Positions 1 to 6,471 of a DNA stretch of 10,628 bases are shown one piece after another. The position numbers were made by a program, and so were the translations under genes. Under the pieces are notes generated by a model that was not told where the DNA came from, did no database searches, and worked only from the letters and a program-made list of their open reading frames with translations. Source of the stretch: Amoebophrya sp. AT5.2 (Eukaryota; Sar; Dinophyceae; Syndiniales; Amoebophryaceae); NCBI GenBank assembly GCA_005223375.1, contig RXOD01006346.1, positions 1 to 10,628 of the forward strand, read 5' to 3'. Position 1 is the first letter of the stretch. Every line of letters begins with the position of its first letter.

Positions 1-1004
1 AGACACTGCACGCCCCGGAGTACCTGCGACGGAAAATGTTGCGACCTAGTACGGCGGGACCGATGTCAACAGCTTCCGATGTGGACTTGGCCGCGTTCCT
101 GTTCCCCTACCAGCTGCCTAGACACCGCAGTTCTGAGCTCCTTGGGCGAGCGCCGGTTATTTCCCATCTGAGGCGGTCGGCGTCGAACGAGCTCCGCCCC
201 GTCCTGCCATTCGACAGCCTACCAAACGATGCGGTCCGCAAAACCCTGCGGGACGTGTTGCGACAAACAGCGGAGGAAGCGGAAAGAGGTCTGAAACATA
301 GAGCAGGGAAGAACCACTTCTACTACTTTTCGCCGGAAGTCTCCTGTCCGCGGTTTCCCGGCGAAGACAGTGTGCAGGAGGTCGCGTTTTGGCTGCAGAA
401 ACATGATGTTTCTGCAGCCAAAACGCGATCTCCTGCACACTGTTTCAAACATCGGATGGGACACAAGTACAACTTCAACTATCCAGCGACGAACAAAAGG
501 AACAGGTCGGGCTCTCCTGCGTCGAGGAGTTGTGATAGGGAGAGCAGCGCTTTGGTGCAGCAGCTGAGGCGCAGCAGCATTCACAAAGTCCCAGTACCCG
601 GGCTTCGAGGCTCGACACTCGTCGACGACACACGGATCCCTCCGAGAAGATTCGAGGGGAAGGTGGGAAACCTCCATTACTCCTTCGCCGTCAGCGGGCG
701 GTGCTTTCTCGGCTTGGATGCCACTGAAAACCGTTTTTCCACCAGCACCGTTTCTGGTAGTCGACGTGGTGGTTCGCCTCGTCAGGATGCTGTTGTTGAA
801 AATAGGCTGAATTTGCTCACTGCGTTGATGGCACAGCATGACCATGAACATGATCAGGAGGTGCAAGAAGAAGAAGGGGAAGTAGAGAATGTGAATGTCT
901 ACCTCGGAGTGATCCGGGGACTCTGCAGGAACGTGCTGCGTGAACAAATTGGAAACACAGAGCTGAACCTACACGTGCTGGCAGACTGCGTGCTGCAGTT
1001 GTAA
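1..1004 (+). CDS. Hypothetical protein, 5' end outside the window
   Basis: The frame is open from base 3 to a TAA at 1002-1004. The first ATG in the window is at 36 (322 residues to the stop), but codons upstream of it are also open to the edge, so the true start or a preceding exon may lie outside. I do not recognise the family. Residues counted from ATG 36: a mixed N-terminal part, a helical stretch near 65-85, a section at about 111-136 encoded by a palindrome, a Ser/Arg-rich middle, and an acidic His/Glu-rich segment near 267-282 before a hydrophobic C-terminal helix. No signal peptide or membrane segment is obvious. The opposite strand also carries a 242-residue frame (219-947), so the coding strand is not certain. 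The stop overlaps a donor-like sequence (GTAAGAG at 1001), so this could also be an internal exon. Only the + orientation agrees with the neighbouring genes. Confidence 0.45.
   Translation, partial: TLHAPEYLRRKMLRPSTAGPMSTASDVDLAAFLFPYQLPRHRSSELLGRAPVISHLRRSASNELRPVLPFDSLPNDAVRKTLRDVLRQTAEEAERGLKHRAGKNHFYYFSPEVSCPRFPGEDSVQEVAFWLQKHDVSAAKTRSPAHCFKHRMGHKYNFNYPATNKRNRSGSPASRSCDRESSALVQQLRRSSIHKVPVPGLRGSTLVDDTRIPPRRFEGKVGNLHYSFAVSGRCFLGLDATENRFSTSTVSGSRRGGSPRQDAVVENRLNLLTALMAQHDHEHDQEVQEEEGEVENVNVYLGVIRGLCRNVLREQIGNTELNLHVLADCVLQL
288..494. repeat. Diverged direct repeat flanking the palindrome
   Basis: Bases 288-336 and 441-494 resemble each other in direct orientation. Translated on the minus strand they read RRKVVEVVLPCSMFQTS and RRWIVEVVLVSHPMFETV, about 11 matching positions with one codon of length difference. 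In the + frame the same blocks give KHRAGKNHFYYF and KHRMGHKYNFNY, a weaker match. The palindrome sits just before or overlapping the second copy. This looks like an old local duplication with snap-back at its junction. Confidence 0.5.
365..445. repeat. 81-bp near-perfect palindrome inside the 5' reading frame
   Basis: Bases 367-404 and 406-443 are 38-base arms around a single central G at 405, with one mismatch that would be a G:U wobble in RNA. The flanking pair 365/445 also matches and 366/444 is another wobble. The central part reads GCAGAAACAT-G-ATGTTTCTGC. The palindrome keeps the reading frame open on both strands. As RNA it would fold into a very stable hairpin with almost no loop. 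Confidence 0.95.
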
Positions 1005-1469
1005 GAGGAAGATCGAGCACAAGAAAGATCCGCGAGGTGCATACATAGTAATCGTTGAAGGTGCCGTCTGTTCGCGTTTCATCCGATAGATCCAGCAGCG
1101 CCGGGACAGGCATATCTGCAACTACACGATGCACGGACTTCAAGGGAAGCAGCTATAACGGCGAAGCTATGACGAGATTTTTTCCACCAGCACCCATCGA
1201 TCTACACTGAAACGCTATAATGCGACGTGCGCAACCGGCGCGACAGCAGCTGAGAGGAGAAGCGATAGGTTCATGAGCTAAAACTAAAAGTAAAGCACGA
1301 CCAGAAAGAACTACGGCGCACCGAACAAGTACTGATAGCGAAAACATTAACATTGATAAAATTGAAATTCGAGAGAAGTAGCCGTCCGTGTATATATATT
1401 CATTTTCTTCATCATAGACAACTAAGTCCATCGCATTCACCTCGGCCATAGACTAAGAACAAGGAGAAG
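1005..1469. other. Spacer between the 5' ORF and the carrier gene
   Basis: This 465-base stretch has stops in all + frames and presumably holds the 3' end of the first gene and the promoter and leader of the carrier. A 16-base string, TTTTTCCACCAGCACC, at 1179-1194 repeats one inside the upstream frame at 734-749. A 98-residue minus-strand frame (1449-1153) with one hydrophobic stretch fills much of it, but I see no independent support for it being a gene. No RNA gene was recognised. Confidence 0.5.
1388..1402 (+). promoter_or_regulatory. TATA-like run upstream of the carrier start
   Basis: GTGTATATATATTCA lies about 70-80 bases before the carrier ATG at 1470, in an AT-rich part of the spacer. 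Position and composition would suit a core promoter element. Dinoflagellate-type promoters often lack a canonical TATA box, and a chance AT run is quite possible. Confidence 0.2.
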
Positions 1470-3967
1470 ATGGGCGACGTGAATCCGGTGTGGAAGGCGA
1501 CGAAGCCCTTCGTCACGGGGTCGATTGCGGGTAGTTTTGCGACGTGCTGCATTCAGCCCATGGACATGGTAAAGGTCCGCATTCAGGTCGCGGCGGCCGA
1601 GGGAAAAGCAACCAGCCCCGTCACCATCGCCTCCCAGCTCATCAAAAACGAAGGCTTCCTCGCCATGTACTCGGTATTAATAAATTAAGAAAGTCTACTT
1701 AACCAAAAGTGCATTTTTTAGAATCTGGCAGATGCTGATGCTCTTGTTGAGGCTATGAGCACGAGCTTGCAACAAGAACTTCTGATTCGATCCTAAAAAT
1801 ATCACAGGGTCTCTCCGCCGGGCTGACAAGGCAAGTCATCTACACGGGAGCGCGCCTCGGACTCTACGACATTTTCACCGATATGGTAGTAAAGCTGGCG
1901 TTTTAGAAGTTTTATGGAAAAAGACACTATGTTTGTATACTTTTCGTTGTACTACACCAAGGTAAGGTAAGGTATTCGTGGTGCGCAGCACACCGGGATG
2001 TTGTACTACACCAAGCAAATCGGATAATCGGTATCGGATTATGATATCAGGGCTTTTGTTTTCGAAAAATCGCATAATCAATCACTGCAGGCCAAGAGTC
2101 CCGGCGAGAAGTCTTTTCCGATGTGGAAAACGGCGACGTGCGCACTCGCGGCCGGAGGCCTTGCAGCGATCCTGGGCAATCCGGCGGATCTCTCTTTGAT
2201 TCGCATGCAGACGGATTCCATGCTTCCGAAAGAAAAACAGGCCGGCTACAGACATGCGGGGCACGCGATGTCAAGTACTATTAAATTAGTTCTAACACTA
2301 ACAACTGTTGACTGTCGAACTCGAAGTCGATACCGATAGAAGATGTCAGAGTCAGAAAAAAAAAAGAAGATGTCAGAGTTAAAATGTTAGTGTCAGCATT
2401 TCGTGATTCTGAACAGGTATCATGAAGACGGAGGGTTTCGGCGGGTTGTTCAAGGGCGCGGCGCCGACCTCGGTGCGGGCGATGGCATTGAATTTGGGCA
2501 TGCTTGGCGGCAACACGGCAGCGAAGGACTTCTTGTCGCAGAATGTCGGCCTCGACAAATCCTCCACCGCCTGCGTCTTCGGCGCCTCAGCAATCGCAGG
2601 CTTCTTTGCGAGCGCGTTTTCGCTGCCGTTCGGTACTACTATCCTCTCCGATTTTACTTTTTCTATAATTACTTAAGTGAACGACCCAATACGCTCAGAC
2701 TTCGTGAAGACGCAGATCCAGAAGATGAAGCCGGACGCGAGTGGCAAGATGACCGAAAAACTGTTTTTCCGAAATTGATGACAGTGAATGTCATCTTGCC
2801 ACTCGCGTCCGGCTTCACCTTCTGGATCTGGATCCACATGATTTGTCTAAGCGTGTGTGAGTATCCAGAACCAGATCCAGAAGGTGAACACCAGTCACCT
2901 TCTCAGCCGATGTCTGTGTAGAGGACTATAAACCGTGCTCGTGTAGTACCTGTACTAGATGGATCGATGGTGAACGTGAAGAACAAGAAATGTTGATCTA
3001 TGTATGAGGGAGCTCCGGCTCAGGATTGGAAAAACGGGCGACCGTTCTTTGCGTTGGTTGGGGTTTTCGTTGCGTGGGGCCTGCCTCGGTGGGTCCCTGC
3101 TTCGTCAGCAACTCTTTCCCACGTAGGGGGCAAGTGCTCGTCGGTAGTGTGGGTGGGCCCCTCGGTTGGTCCGGACTTCGGTCTAGTCTCCGTTGATTCC
3201 CCGCCGCCCCTGTATTCTCGTACAGGGCCGTTACGACGGCTGCCAAGTCTATGGTTTACTATGTATGAGCATCAGGCTTTTGAAATTTGATGATCTGGAT
3301 CGTCTCCTAGCCTTGCTGTTGTTATGGATCTTTTGGATCATCTCTGATCGACAGATTTCGTCAAGACGCAGATCCAGAAGATGAAGCCGGACGCTTCGGG
3401 CAAGATGCCGTTCAGCGGCCCCCTTGACTGCGCCATGAAGATGCTCGCGGAGGGCGGGCCCTTAAGGTTTTACGCGGGCTTCCCGACCTACTATTTCCGC
3501 ATCGCCCCCCACGCCATGATCACGCTTACGGGTTGAAAAAATTCAGGTCTATAGGTCTAGGTTTGCCGTGTCCACCCGGTGGCCGCAAGAATTTAATACT
3601 CGTAGGAGATGACGATGACCATGACTGCTCCCCGCCCTCCCTTCAGGGACCTGAGTTTAGGGGTCGGAAGTAGGACTAGAATCCGACTGCTACGCCCCCA
3701 TCGGGCCCATCGGAGAAGGCAGCGGCATTCCACCTGTGACGTGCTGGCTCCCATCGGCAAATCGCAGCCATAGGAACTACCAATCGGGCCGTTCTCAATC
3801 GGGTAGATCGCTGTCGGTGATGACCGTCACTGATCAGAAGGCGCCAGGAGACGGGATTTCCTAAGGGCAAAACCTAAACCTGAAGTACGACCTGGGTTTT
3901 TTCAGCCTCTAACACCCTCATCGCGCAGGACCAGGTGAAAAAGTTCTGGGGCAGCATCGGAGCGTGA
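1470..3967 (+). CDS. Mitochondrial carrier (SLC25 family), 2-oxoglutarate/malate carrier-like, six exons
   Basis: The exons I can join in frame are 1470-1673, 1808-1885, 2091-2274, 2417-2632, 3355-3531 and 3906-3967 (921 nt, 306 residues, TGA at 3965-3967); every intron is GT-AG. The protein has the three-fold SLC25 architecture, six membrane helices. Signature motifs are P30-M-D-M-V-K-V-R37, P125-A-D-L-S-L-I-R132 and P226-F-D-F-V-K-T-Q233. Each is followed by an EG-type element: EGFLAMYSGLSAGL, EGFGGLFKG and GGPLRFYAGF. The second motif (NPADLSLIRMQ) and the FRIAPHAMIT segment in repeat 3 resemble the oxoglutarate/malate branch (SLC25A11, plant dicarboxylate/tricarboxylate carriers). Members exchange 2-oxoglutarate for malate or other dicarboxylates across the mitochondrial inner membrane. 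The length is normal for the family and no cleavable presequence is evident. The substrate is inferred; a different dicarboxylate carrier is possible. ATG 1470 fits the usual short N-terminus before helix 1. Confidence 0.9.
1674..1807 (+). other. Intron 1 of the carrier gene (134 bp, phase 0)
   Basis: The donor is TCG|GTATTAAT and the acceptor ATCACAG|GGT. Splicing joins MYS to GLSAGL, which matches the family element following the first signature motif. Inside, TCTTGTTG and CAACAAGA form an 8-bp stem, with GAATC/GATTC outside it, so the intron can fold into an imperfect hairpin. Confidence 0.9.
1886..2090 (+). other. Intron 2 of the carrier gene (205 bp, phase 0) with an internal direct repeat
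   Basis: The donor is ATG|GTAGTAAAG and the acceptor CACTGCAG|GCC. GTTGTACTACACCAAG occurs twice, at 1946-1961 and 2000-2015. The first copy is followed by AAGGT-type 5-base tandem repeats (GTAAGGTAAGG). The 54-base stretch 1962-2015 begins with GTAAGG and ends in AG, so it could be read as a small intron nested in intron 2. The distal part contains ATAATC...GATTAT as a short stem. Confidence 0.88.
2275..2416 (+). other. Intron 3 of the carrier gene (142 bp, phase 1)
   Basis: The donor is TCA A|GTACTATT and the acceptor CTGAACAG|GT ATC ATG. Splicing gives HAMSSIMKTEGFGG in frame. ACACTAACA (2295-2303) and TGTTAGTGT (2385-2393) form a 9-bp stem enclosing most of the intron. GAAGATGTCAGAGT is present twice (2339-2352 and 2366-2379) around a poly-A run. 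Confidence 0.88.
2699..2778 (+). pseudogene. Duplicate of the exon 5 start inside intron 4 (cryptic or alternative exon)
   Basis: An acceptor-like CGCTCAG ends at 2698. Bases 2699-2751 then encode the same residues as the start of exon 5 (D-FVKTQIQKMKPDASGKM), in the same splice phase. Against exon 5 (3355-3407) I count six base differences in 53, and all are synonymous: Asp GAC/GAT, Val GTG/GTC, Ala GCG/GCT and Ser AGT/TCG, the last needing three changes. After Met (2749) the frame leaves the exon and reaches TGA at 2776-2778, with no clear donor. Used as a terminal exon it would yield a carrier shortened within repeat 3. It may be a relic from a paralogue or a regulated decoy exon. Confidence 0.8.
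2713..2830. repeat. Inverted repeat with 41-bp arms built on the duplicated exon
   Basis: Bases 2713-2753 are matched by the reverse complement at 2790-2830 with one mismatch; the loop is about 36 bases. The inverted arm carries the GCG-AGT version of the Ala-Ser codons, so it derives from the intronic copy and not from exon 5. The loop holds GAAAAAC-T-GTTTTTC, a further 7-bp palindrome. Confidence 0.93.
2864..2903. repeat. Third exon-5-like fragment with a small hairpin
   Basis: CCAGATCCAGAAGGTGAA (about 2871-2888) again resembles the exon 5 sequence. AGAAGGTGA (2879-2887) and TCACCTTCT (2895-2903) form a perfect 9-bp stem with a 7-base loop. It shares the G variant found in the inverted arm (CACC versus CATC), so it was probably derived from that arm by another inversion. 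Confidence 0.75.
2998..3269. repeat. GC-rich block in intron 4 bounded by an 11-base direct repeat
   Basis: CTATGTATGAG occurs at 2998-3008 and 3259-3269, bounding about 250 bases that are richer in G and C than the rest of the intron. The arrangement resembles an insertion with a target duplication. The block can be read as GTATGAG...TATGAG, formally GT-AG, though without a pyrimidine tract. A 96-residue frame across it shows no recognisable protein. Confidence 0.6.
3532..3905 (+). other. Intron 5 of the carrier gene (374 bp, phase 1) with terminal inverted repeats
   Basis: The donor is ACG G|GTTGAAAA and the acceptor GGTTTTTTCAG|CC TCT. This acceptor, not the closer GCGCAG at 3927, keeps the frame into NTLIAQDQVKKFWGSIGA and the stop. 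Bases 3535-3564 and 3870-3903 are imperfect inverted repeats, about 25 of 30 aligned positions matching with a 4-base gap; outermost are GAAAAAA and TTTTTTC. The two splice sites would thus be brought together by a terminal stem. Inside, ATCGGG-type short repeats recur. Confidence 0.85.
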
Positions 3968-4769
3968 TGGAGACGGGGGGCAATCTTCGATTAGAAGCTT
4001 GGCGAGGGGGAGGCGAAGGGGCCAGATTCGGGCGCCAGATTCTTACTCCGAGGACATTTAAAGTTAGTGCCCGACCAACATAGCTAAAGGAGAACAATAT
4101 ATAAAACAGAAACCAGCAGAGCCGGGGTGTTGTAGCTGTCAGCTCGATACGTAGCATCGGCATCCGTTCCCGTAATAATCACTTCGCAATGTTGGGGAGG
4201 ACGGGGAAATCGAAAGAGTTTCACGACATCGCAGAAGAAGACGTTTTTTGCAGAAAGTAAGAGGCGAAAAAGAAAATAGAAGAAGCTTCCCTGCAGGAGC
4301 CGCAAGAAGAAACAGCAATAACGGCCGGAGCGCATTTGCTAGTATCTTCGGATATAATCTCGTTGTCGTAGTCGTTCTCGTTGCATAAGGTTGAAAATGA
4401 ATGTATCCAAAGATCATGATCATTCAAGGAAAGCAAAGCCTTTCCGGTCTGGCTTCGAGCGATAGTCGTACATGGGAAGCCGGCCACGATCGACCCACGA
4501 AGCAATTGAATTTTTCTTCGACAACGAAAACAATGAAATTTCCAAAGCGGAGATTGGGTCAGAAGCAGAACGTCGAAGCACGCGGGGCGCTTCGCCACGA
4601 AGTCACGCGTTGATGTCTCGGCCGAGTAGGAAGAGGTCCGGCCGCCTTCAGAAATGGATCAAAAATGTGCGCGAGGATCAAAAATCGGAATCGGTTGTAT
4701 AAGCGAGTCTTTCGCGGTCGCAGCTTGTTTTCTGCAGCAGTATGCTCGATCCGATCACCCCTTCTTGAG
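3968..4769. other. Spacer downstream of the carrier gene
   Basis: About 800 bases with no convincing gene. It starts with the presumed 3' untranslated region, where GCCAGATTC occurs twice within about 25 bases near 4020-4045. It continues with purine-rich A/G sequence and a CGTTGTCGTAGTCGTTCTCGTTG-like imperfect tandem near 4360-4383. Frames on both strands (up to 125 residues on the minus strand, 4598-4221) are low-complexity, overlap one another and show no motif. No RNA gene was recognised. Confidence 0.5.
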
Positions 4770-5361
4770 GACGGGCGAGAGATACACGGCGATCGGCCCA
4801 GTCATGGGCTACGTAATGGTTCTACAAATACGGACGGGGAGGGGGATCGATCCAACGAACTGCAACAAGTGAAAAAGAAGAAGAACATGATCCGACGTCA
4901 GGCTCAGCTTCTTGATCCATCGCTCGAGACATTCCCCAAGAATAGCTCAACAGCACACCTCCAACCTACCTAAAGCGTGCAGTAACTACTAATAAATATC
5001 AACCAGTAACTACTTCTACTACCCTAAGTAACAATCAACCGGACCTACTACATGTACATTCATTAGTTACCCACTTTCTGTAGCAATCCGATCAACTACT
5101 ACTACAAGAAAAGGAATTTCCGAAAAAATAACCGGCTGTACAACTATACACACACCAGACACGACAGACCTGCCGGAATCGGCAGAGCTCCTTCACATCG
5201 CACTTCTTCTTTGATCGTTCGAGAAAAACTTAGATCGACATCGACTGTAGCTAGGTTATAAAATGGCTCGCCGGAGCTTGTACTTCTTGTTCGCTGGGTG
5301 CTCTGCCATGTCCATGGGACCTTCGGTGACCGCTACAGGTCCAGGAACTGCATTTCCTGCG
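4770..5361 (+). repeat. Segmental duplication, left copy (upstream region and N-terminus of copy 1)
   Basis: This segment aligns from GACGGGCG at 4770 through the ATG at 5263 to CCTGCG at 5361 with the segment 9442-10110. Both share long near-identical runs, for example around ACAAATACGGACGGGGAGGG and CTCCAACCTACCTAAAGCGT. Differences are point changes and short indels, plus one ~65-base segment present only in the right copy. It probably includes the promoter and leader of the repeat-protein genes. Confidence 0.93.
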
Positions 5362-5751
5362 AATCAACGCCGCTGGCATCAAGAGGGATGTGATGGAAAA
5401 GGAGCCGCGCCCTTCGATGGCGCCGCGATAGCTCCGCAGCAGGAGCTACGTGCAGCGCAATGCATCGGGCTGGCTGCGCGGCGACGTTATGCTCTGCAGG
5501 CATCAGCGCGTCTCTCCGCGCTTGTGTGCAGCTCGCGCAAGCCTCGTCCGGAAAAGCGCTGTAGTCGTAGCGGCAATCCATACGCCGCGCGCGCAGACCT
5601 TCTGCGCCATACACATGCTGATGCTCGGCAGCCACGCCTTCTCGCCGCAGCTTTCTCGGAGAAATCTATGCAGTATTATTCTAAAAGTGCGACAGTGACA
5701 CTGACAGTGACCGCTCCTGACCCTGAGCGTCAATCCGTATCCGTGCAATGA
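5263..5751 (+). CDS. Copy 1: truncated or chimeric member of the repeat-protein family
   Basis: ATG 5263 sits exactly where copy 3 starts (10012) within a shared upstream region, which supports this start. Residues 1-33 (MARRSLYFLFAGCSAMSMG ... PGTAFPA) match copy 3 closely. They form a basic start followed by a hydrophobic stretch, like a signal peptide. After Ala33 the sequence departs from the family and continues as a Arg/Ala-rich frame to TGA at 5749-5751, 162 residues in all, with no recognised domain and no helical repeats. The GC-rich part to about 5680 is open in other frames as well, so this tail may not be translated. Either this is a broken copy, a short secreted protein, or the first exon of copy 2 with a donor at ACAG|GTCC (5338/5339). 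Confidence 0.45.
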   Translation: MARRSLYFLFAGCSAMSMGPSVTATGPGTAFPANQRRWHQEGCDGKGAAPFDGAAIAPQQELRAAQCIGLAARRRYALQASARLSALVCSSRKPRPEKRCSRSGNPYAARADLLRHTHADARQPRLLAAAFSEKSMQYYSKSATVTLTVTAPDPERQSVSVQ

Positions 5752-6471
5752 TGCGGCGCGAGTCCAACAAGTCACAAGAGCTTCACCATCGATCCAAATG
5801 GGCGACGTGAGTTGGAAGCAGAAGCCGATCACTAAAATTTTCGGTCATAAATTGTGTGGTGGAACAAGGAGTCTGTGTCGGGTAATGAAAATAAATGTTC
5901 CTTTCCTGCTCACCGACACAATGGCGATAATCAATACTCCGGGCCGCTCGGTTCATTGTCTACAAGATTGATCATGCTGTGTATGCATGAATTGAGGATC
6001 AGGCTCCATTTTGAAAGTCAAGTACTATAACAAACTGTAACCACAGACTCGCTTGAGGTTCAAACGTACAGTTATTGCCCAACCAACGCCCAGCCAAAAA
6101 ACGGAACACTTTTTGCAACTACTACCAACTACGCTGCGGCGTAAGACCACCATCAACATCAAACTATTGAGACGTAGGTAGACTCAGACCACGAATTCTC
6201 TCGAACCGTACTCCTATTTACCTGTCCCCTTCTCTTTTGTTTTGCGAGTAAAAAAAACTTTTGCGCCATCCCTTCATGGCTGTAGAGTAGAAGTAGTGCT
6301 TTCTTATATGGTTACTAAAAGAATCTTCAGCACTGAGAGACCCGCTCTTTTCTCTACTTCTTGAGCGAAAGCCGCTAGCAGCTACTTACAAGCACCACCA
6401 TCCATCGGCATCGGCCCAGCATTGCTGCAGTATACGATCTCCTTGGGACCATAGCACTCTGACCCGTGAAT
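5752..6471. other. AT-rich spacer before copy 2
   Basis: About 720 bases that differ from the upstream regions of copies 1 and 3. TGTGTCGG (5874-5881) and CCGACACA (5913-5920) form an 8-bp stem, and AATAAATG lies in its loop. A pyrimidine-rich stretch (about 6220-6245) and a TTTTGTTTTG run precede the copy 2 start. Apart from the short frame at 5798 I see no gene or RNA here. Confidence 0.45.
5798..5971 (+). other. Short frame starting like the carrier gene
   Basis: A 57-residue frame begins with ATGGGCGACGTGA, identical over 13 bases to the carrier start at 1470. The products read MGDVSWKQKP and MGDVNPVWKATKP, sharing MGDV, WK and KP. GTGAGT directly after ATGGGCGAC is a strong donor-like sequence. 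Downstream there is no further carrier similarity. It may be a fragment of another gene's first exon or chance; I do not claim a gene. Confidence 0.2.

Larger units (their letters stand above)
2633..3354 (+). other. Intron 4 of the carrier gene (722 bp, phase 1)
   Basis: The donor is TTC G|GTACTACT and the acceptor ATCGACAG|AT TTC GTC. Splicing restores the third signature motif across the junction (LPF-D-FVKTQ). It is the longest intron here. It holds a copy of the start of exon 5, an inverted copy of that copy, a smaller third fragment, and a GC-rich block between two 11-base repeats, each listed separately. Confidence 0.88.

Noticed and set aside
219..947. A 242-residue minus-strand frame opposite the first reading frame
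   Set aside because: No recognisable domain and opposite to all other genes here. The + frame is longer and open to the edge. Kept only as a doubt about strand.
1153..1449. A 98-residue minus-strand frame with a hydrophobic stretch, divergent from the carrier
   Set aside because: Its YIYTD codons come from the TATA-like run, and there is no homology signal; it probably reflects chance openness of the promoter region.
3922..3930. GCGCAG at 3922-3927 as the intron 5 acceptor
   Set aside because: It would put the last exon out of frame with exon 5. TTTTTTCAG at 3905 keeps the frame to the natural C-terminus and has a pyrimidine tract.
4221..4598. A 125-residue minus-strand frame in the spacer
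   Set aside because: Low-complexity Ser/Phe runs mirror purine-rich DNA, several frames overlap, and no motif is visible.
4654..4973. Two + frames ending in the left segmental duplication
   Set aside because: Parts are similar in the right duplicate, but frame-shifting indels differ between the copies, as expected for noncoding upstream DNA.
6050..6080. GGTTCAAAC as a possible tRNA T-loop
   Set aside because: The flanking bases cannot form the T stem and no acceptor or anticodon arm fits.
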